A stretch of 9,393 nt of DNA from Actinomycetota bacterium. Lineage in GTDB: Bacteria; Actinomycetota; Actinomycetes; Nanopelagicales; Nanopelagicaceae. The notes below the pieces were generated by a model, which saw only the letters and a list, made by a program, of their open reading frames with translations, was not told the DNA's origin and did not search any database. The stretch is from the NCBI GenBank assembly GCA_009698975.1, contig WLPB01000029.1, positions 1 through 9,393 of the forward strand, written 5' to 3'. Shown here piece after piece: positions 6,556-9,393 of the stretch (its first letter is position 1; every line of letters begins with the position of its first letter). The position numbers and the translations under genes were made by a program.

Positions 6556-6560
6556 GAGTT

Positions 6561-6565
6561 CTCCT
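6561..6565 (-). promoter_or_regulatory. Shine-Dalgarno deciding the GTG start of the secreted protein
   Basis: AGGAG on the minus strand (CTCCT on plus) lies five bases before the GTG at 6555. With the signal peptide that begins there, it fixes the start against the upstream ATG at 6582 and the much longer frame. Confidence 0.65.
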
Positions 6566-6588
6566 GAACCTAGAAATTTCATACAGGG

Positions 6589-6601
6589 TTGCAAATTGCA
6601 A
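6589..6601 (-). repeat. Perfect palindrome TTGCAAATTGCAA upstream of the secreted-protein gene
   Basis: Two TTGCAA palindromic hexamers are separated by one base, forming a 13-base dyad 33 bases before the GTG start at 6555. It could be an operator for the minus-strand pair, next to a weak TATGAA (-10-like) at minus 6585-6580. No regulator can be named from sequence. Confidence 0.3.
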
Positions 6602-6612
6602 GCGGTAAGGAA

Positions 6613-6632
6613 ATCGGGAGAACCCTCCTGAT
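6613..6632. other. 8-bp stem-loop between the divergent transcription units
   Basis: ATCGGGAG pairs with CTCCTGAT around an AACC loop, with one G-T wobble. No run of T follows on either strand, so it is not a standard intrinsic terminator. It lies upstream of the leuA -35 and in the probable upstream region of the minus-strand pair. Its function is unknown and chance is possible. Confidence 0.3.
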
Positions 6633-6643
6633 TACTCTCAGTA

Positions 6644-6672
6644 TTGGCATCCCTACGGGTACAAGCTAGAAT
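6644..6672 (+). promoter_or_regulatory. Sigma-70-type promoter of the leuA leader
   Basis: TTGGCA at 6644-6649 and TAGAAT at 6667-6672 are separated by exactly 17 bases, the best promoter in the window. Transcription should start at about 6679, only about 3 bases before the leader-peptide ATG at 6682, so the peptide would be read from an almost leaderless mRNA. Confidence 0.75.
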
Positions 6673-6678
6673 CACACC

Positions 6679-6797
6679 ACTATGAAGCTCCGCGGACTCC
6701 TCCTTATCCGCCGTAGCGAGGCCTAAGAGTCGGTCTCCTCGCTGCGGAGTTTGGCCCTGCCGACAGACCAGCAGCCAAACTAATAAGGAGCAAGTAA
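6679..6797 (+). promoter_or_regulatory. Leucine-responsive leuA leader RNA with predicted three-way junction hiding the Shine-Dalgarno
   Basis: Three helices can form together. P1: CTCCTTAT at 6700-6707, inside the leader-peptide Leu-Leu-Ile codons, pairs perfectly with ATAAGGAG at 6783-6790, which contains the leuA Shine-Dalgarno. P2: 6708-6711 plus 6715-6721 pair with 6737-6747 (11 bp with a 3-base bulge). P3: GTTTGGC at 6749-6755 pairs with GCCAAAC at 6774-6780, extendable by CTG/CAG inside. P2 and P3 nest inside P1 almost without spacers. An alternative pairing, CTCCGC at 6688-6693 with GCGGAG at 6744-6749, excludes P2 and P3 in part. No T-run follows, so translational control is more likely than transcription termination. 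Inference: a ribosome stalled on the Leu codons blocks P1 and exposes the leuA start; free passage to the TAA lets P1 close. Leucine attenuators of leuA are known in Actinobacteria; this fold is my reading and was not computed. Confidence 0.7.
6682..6726 (+). CDS. leuA leader peptide (leucine-sensing)
   Basis: A 14-codon frame, MKLRGLLLIRRSEA followed by TAA, begins just after the leuA promoter. Four of its 14 residues are leucine, three of them consecutive (codons CTC CTC CTT at 6697-6705) and followed by isoleucine. Such a peptide upstream of leuA is the usual sign of ribosome-mediated leucine control: shortage of charged leucyl-tRNA stalls the ribosome on the Leu run. Here the stall site overlaps the bases complementary to the leuA Shine-Dalgarno, which gives the stall a direct read-out. 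No Shine-Dalgarno precedes it; translation would start from the near 5' end of the mRNA. Confidence 0.75.
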   Translation: MKLRGLLLIRRSEA

Positions 6798-8528
<1,731 letters not shown>

Positions 8529-8529
8529 C

Positions 8530-8535
8530 TACTCT
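8530..8535 (+). promoter_or_regulatory. Putative -10 box for recO (leaderless)
   Basis: TACTCT lies seven bases before the GTG at 8543, inside the 14-base gap after leuA, and equals the hexamer before nadE. It would let recO-uppS be transcribed independently of the leucine-controlled leuA message. No Shine-Dalgarno precedes either the GTG or the ATG at 8564. Confidence 0.4.
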
Positions 8536-8542
8536 TAACGCC

Positions 8543-9304
8543 GTGAGTACCAACGGCAGCGCAATGAGCAAGGGCGCTCTCTATCGCGATGAAGCGATTG
8601 TCCTGCGTACTCAAAAACTCGGTGAAGCCGATCGCATCATTACGATGCTGACAAAAGAACACGGTCGAATTCGTGGCGTCGCTAAAGGTGTTCGTCGCAC
8701 CATGTCAAAGTTTGGGGCTCGCCTGGAACCTGGTAGCCACGTTGATATTCAAATGCATACCGGTCGTACCTTTGACACGATTACTCAAGTTGAGGCGCTC
8801 AAGAATTATGGCGAAGAGATATCAAGTGATTATCAACGTTGGACAATTGCACATGCAATCTTAGAAACTGCAGAACGCTTTTCACCACACGAACATGAAC
8901 CAGCTCCGCAAGAGTTTTCACTTGTTGTTGGCGGCATGCGCGCACTCTCTGAAAATCGATATGACCCATCACTAATACTCGATGCTTTTTTACTCCGTTC
9001 ACTTGCCCTCGGGGGATATGCGCCATCACTGACAATTTGTTCTCGTTGTGAAAAACCGGGTCCACACAGATATTTCTCGCTCGTCGGTGGTGGCTCAGTC
9101 TGTAATGACTGTCGGCCATCCGCTTCTGCTACCCCAGCACCTGAAACTCTTGCTCTGATGGATTCGCTTCTAAACTCTGACTGGACATCTGCCACAGCGA
9201 GTGAGCCTCGCAATCGCCGGGAAGCTAGTGGATTGATTGCTGCATATCTACAATGGCACCTTGAAAGAGGTCTTCGAAGTTTGCCGATGGTGGAGAGAGC
9301 GTGA
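8543..9304 (+). CDS. recO: DNA repair protein RecO
   Basis: RecO helps load RecA on gapped DNA coated with SSB, with RecF and RecR, and anneals single strands. The 253-residue product has the N-terminal OB-fold domain ([20 protein letters not shown] at 14-33, then [19 protein letters not shown] at 45-63) and a C-terminal helical domain with a zinc-finger-like site C166-x2-C169 (ICSRCEKPG) and C187-x2-C190 (VCNDCRPS). Length and motifs fit the family. Start choice: GTG at 8543 fits the leaderless pattern; ATG at 8564 (residue 8) would also give a normal RecO N-terminus, and neither has a ribosome site. The stop overlaps the uppS start by 4 bases (GTGA). recO-uppS is a conserved actinobacterial pair. 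Confidence 0.95.
   Translation: MSTNGSAMSKGALYRDEAIVLRTQKLGEADRIITMLTKEHGRIRGVAKGVRRTMSKFGARLEPGSHVDIQMHTGRTFDTITQVEALKNYGEEISSDYQRWTIAHAILETAERFSPHEHEPAPQEFSLVVGGMRALSENRYDPSLILDAFLLRSLALGGYAPSLTICSRCEKPGPHRYFSLVGGGSVCNDCRPSASATPAPETLALMDSLLNSDWTSATASEPRNRREASGLIAAYLQWHLERGLRSLPMVERA
9292..9297 (+). promoter_or_regulatory. Shine-Dalgarno of uppS inside the recO 3' end
   Basis: The GGAGAG tract just before GTG 9301 serves as ribosome site. Together with the GTGA overlap it implies translational coupling of uppS to recO. Confidence 0.55.
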
Positions 9305-9393
9305 GTAGGAAAAATTCAGGCAAGATTGAAGTTCCACACCATATTGCAATGGTGATGGATGGCAATGGGCGTTGGGCGAAAGAGCGCGGATTG
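9301..9393 (+). CDS. uppS: Isoprenyl transferase (polyprenyl diphosphate synthase, cis type), partial 5' end
   Basis: Only the first 31 codons are present; the rest lies beyond the right edge. The reading begins with GTG overlapping the recO TGA and gives a short basic tail followed by [20 protein letters not shown]. The MDGNGRWA signature (residues 19-26), with catalytic aspartate D20, is diagnostic of cis-prenyltransferases, which extend farnesyl or a shorter diphosphate with isopentenyl diphosphate to make the lipid carrier for peptidoglycan and other envelope glycans. Position after recO with a 4-base overlap is typical. Exact chain length of the product cannot be judged from this fragment. 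Confidence 0.93.
   Translation, partial: MSRKNSGKIEVPHHIAMVMDGNGRWAKERGL

Noticed and set aside
6679..6797. T-box riboswitch or intrinsic-terminator attenuator for leuA
   Set aside because: No T-box consensus and no T-run after any hairpin. The complementarity to the Shine-Dalgarno points to translational control.

Overview
This window looks like chromosomal DNA from a freshwater planktonic actinobacterium, most likely of the Nanopelagicales (acI, Planktophila/Nanopelagicus) type. The evidence is compact gene spacing, moderate base composition instead of the high GC of soil actinobacteria, actinobacterial gene neighbourhoods (panB, nadE and a GlnA2-type glutamine synthetase together; leuA followed by recO and uppS), a heliorhodopsin gene, and many genes whose -10 box sits 6 to 7 bases before the start codon (leaderless mRNAs). 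The taxonomic call is inference from gene content; no rRNA gene is present.

Layout. On the minus strand at the left edge lie panB (ketopantoate synthesis) and, downstream of it, an MFS exporter gene cut by the window edge. Divergent from panB runs a plus-strand block: nadE (glutamine-dependent NAD synthetase), glnA2 (class I-alpha glutamine synthetase without the adenylylation segment), a 116-residue conserved-looking small protein of unknown function, and a heliorhodopsin with its retinal lysine. Two minus-strand genes of unknown function follow, overlapping each other by 7 bases: a secreted four-cysteine protein and a 128-residue soluble protein. The second ends 3 bases from the heliorhodopsin stop codon. 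The right third is leuA, recO and the first 31 codons of uppS. leuA is preceded by a strong sigma-70-type promoter and a leucine-sensing leader.

Two systems stand out. First, glutamine synthetase, a small unknown protein and heliorhodopsin lie consecutively. As I recall, a heliorhodopsin from a freshwater actinobacterium has been reported to bind and modulate glutamine synthetase, so this block may be a light-responsive nitrogen-assimilation unit with the small protein as an unexamined third part. NadE uses the glutamine that GlnA makes. Second, the leuA leader encodes a 14-residue peptide with four Leu codons. Part of its Leu-Leu-Ile codon run is perfectly complementary over 8 bases to the leuA Shine-Dalgarno region. 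With two further hairpins this folds on paper into a compact three-way junction that would hide the ribosome site when leucine is plentiful.

Metabolic links: PanB and LeuA both consume 2-oxoisovalerate, so pantothenate/CoA and leucine synthesis compete for one precursor. I saw no rRNA, tRNA, CRISPR array, insertion sequence or U-tract terminator. The only sizeable non-coding stretch, 6556-6797, holds the divergent regulatory region described under leuA.
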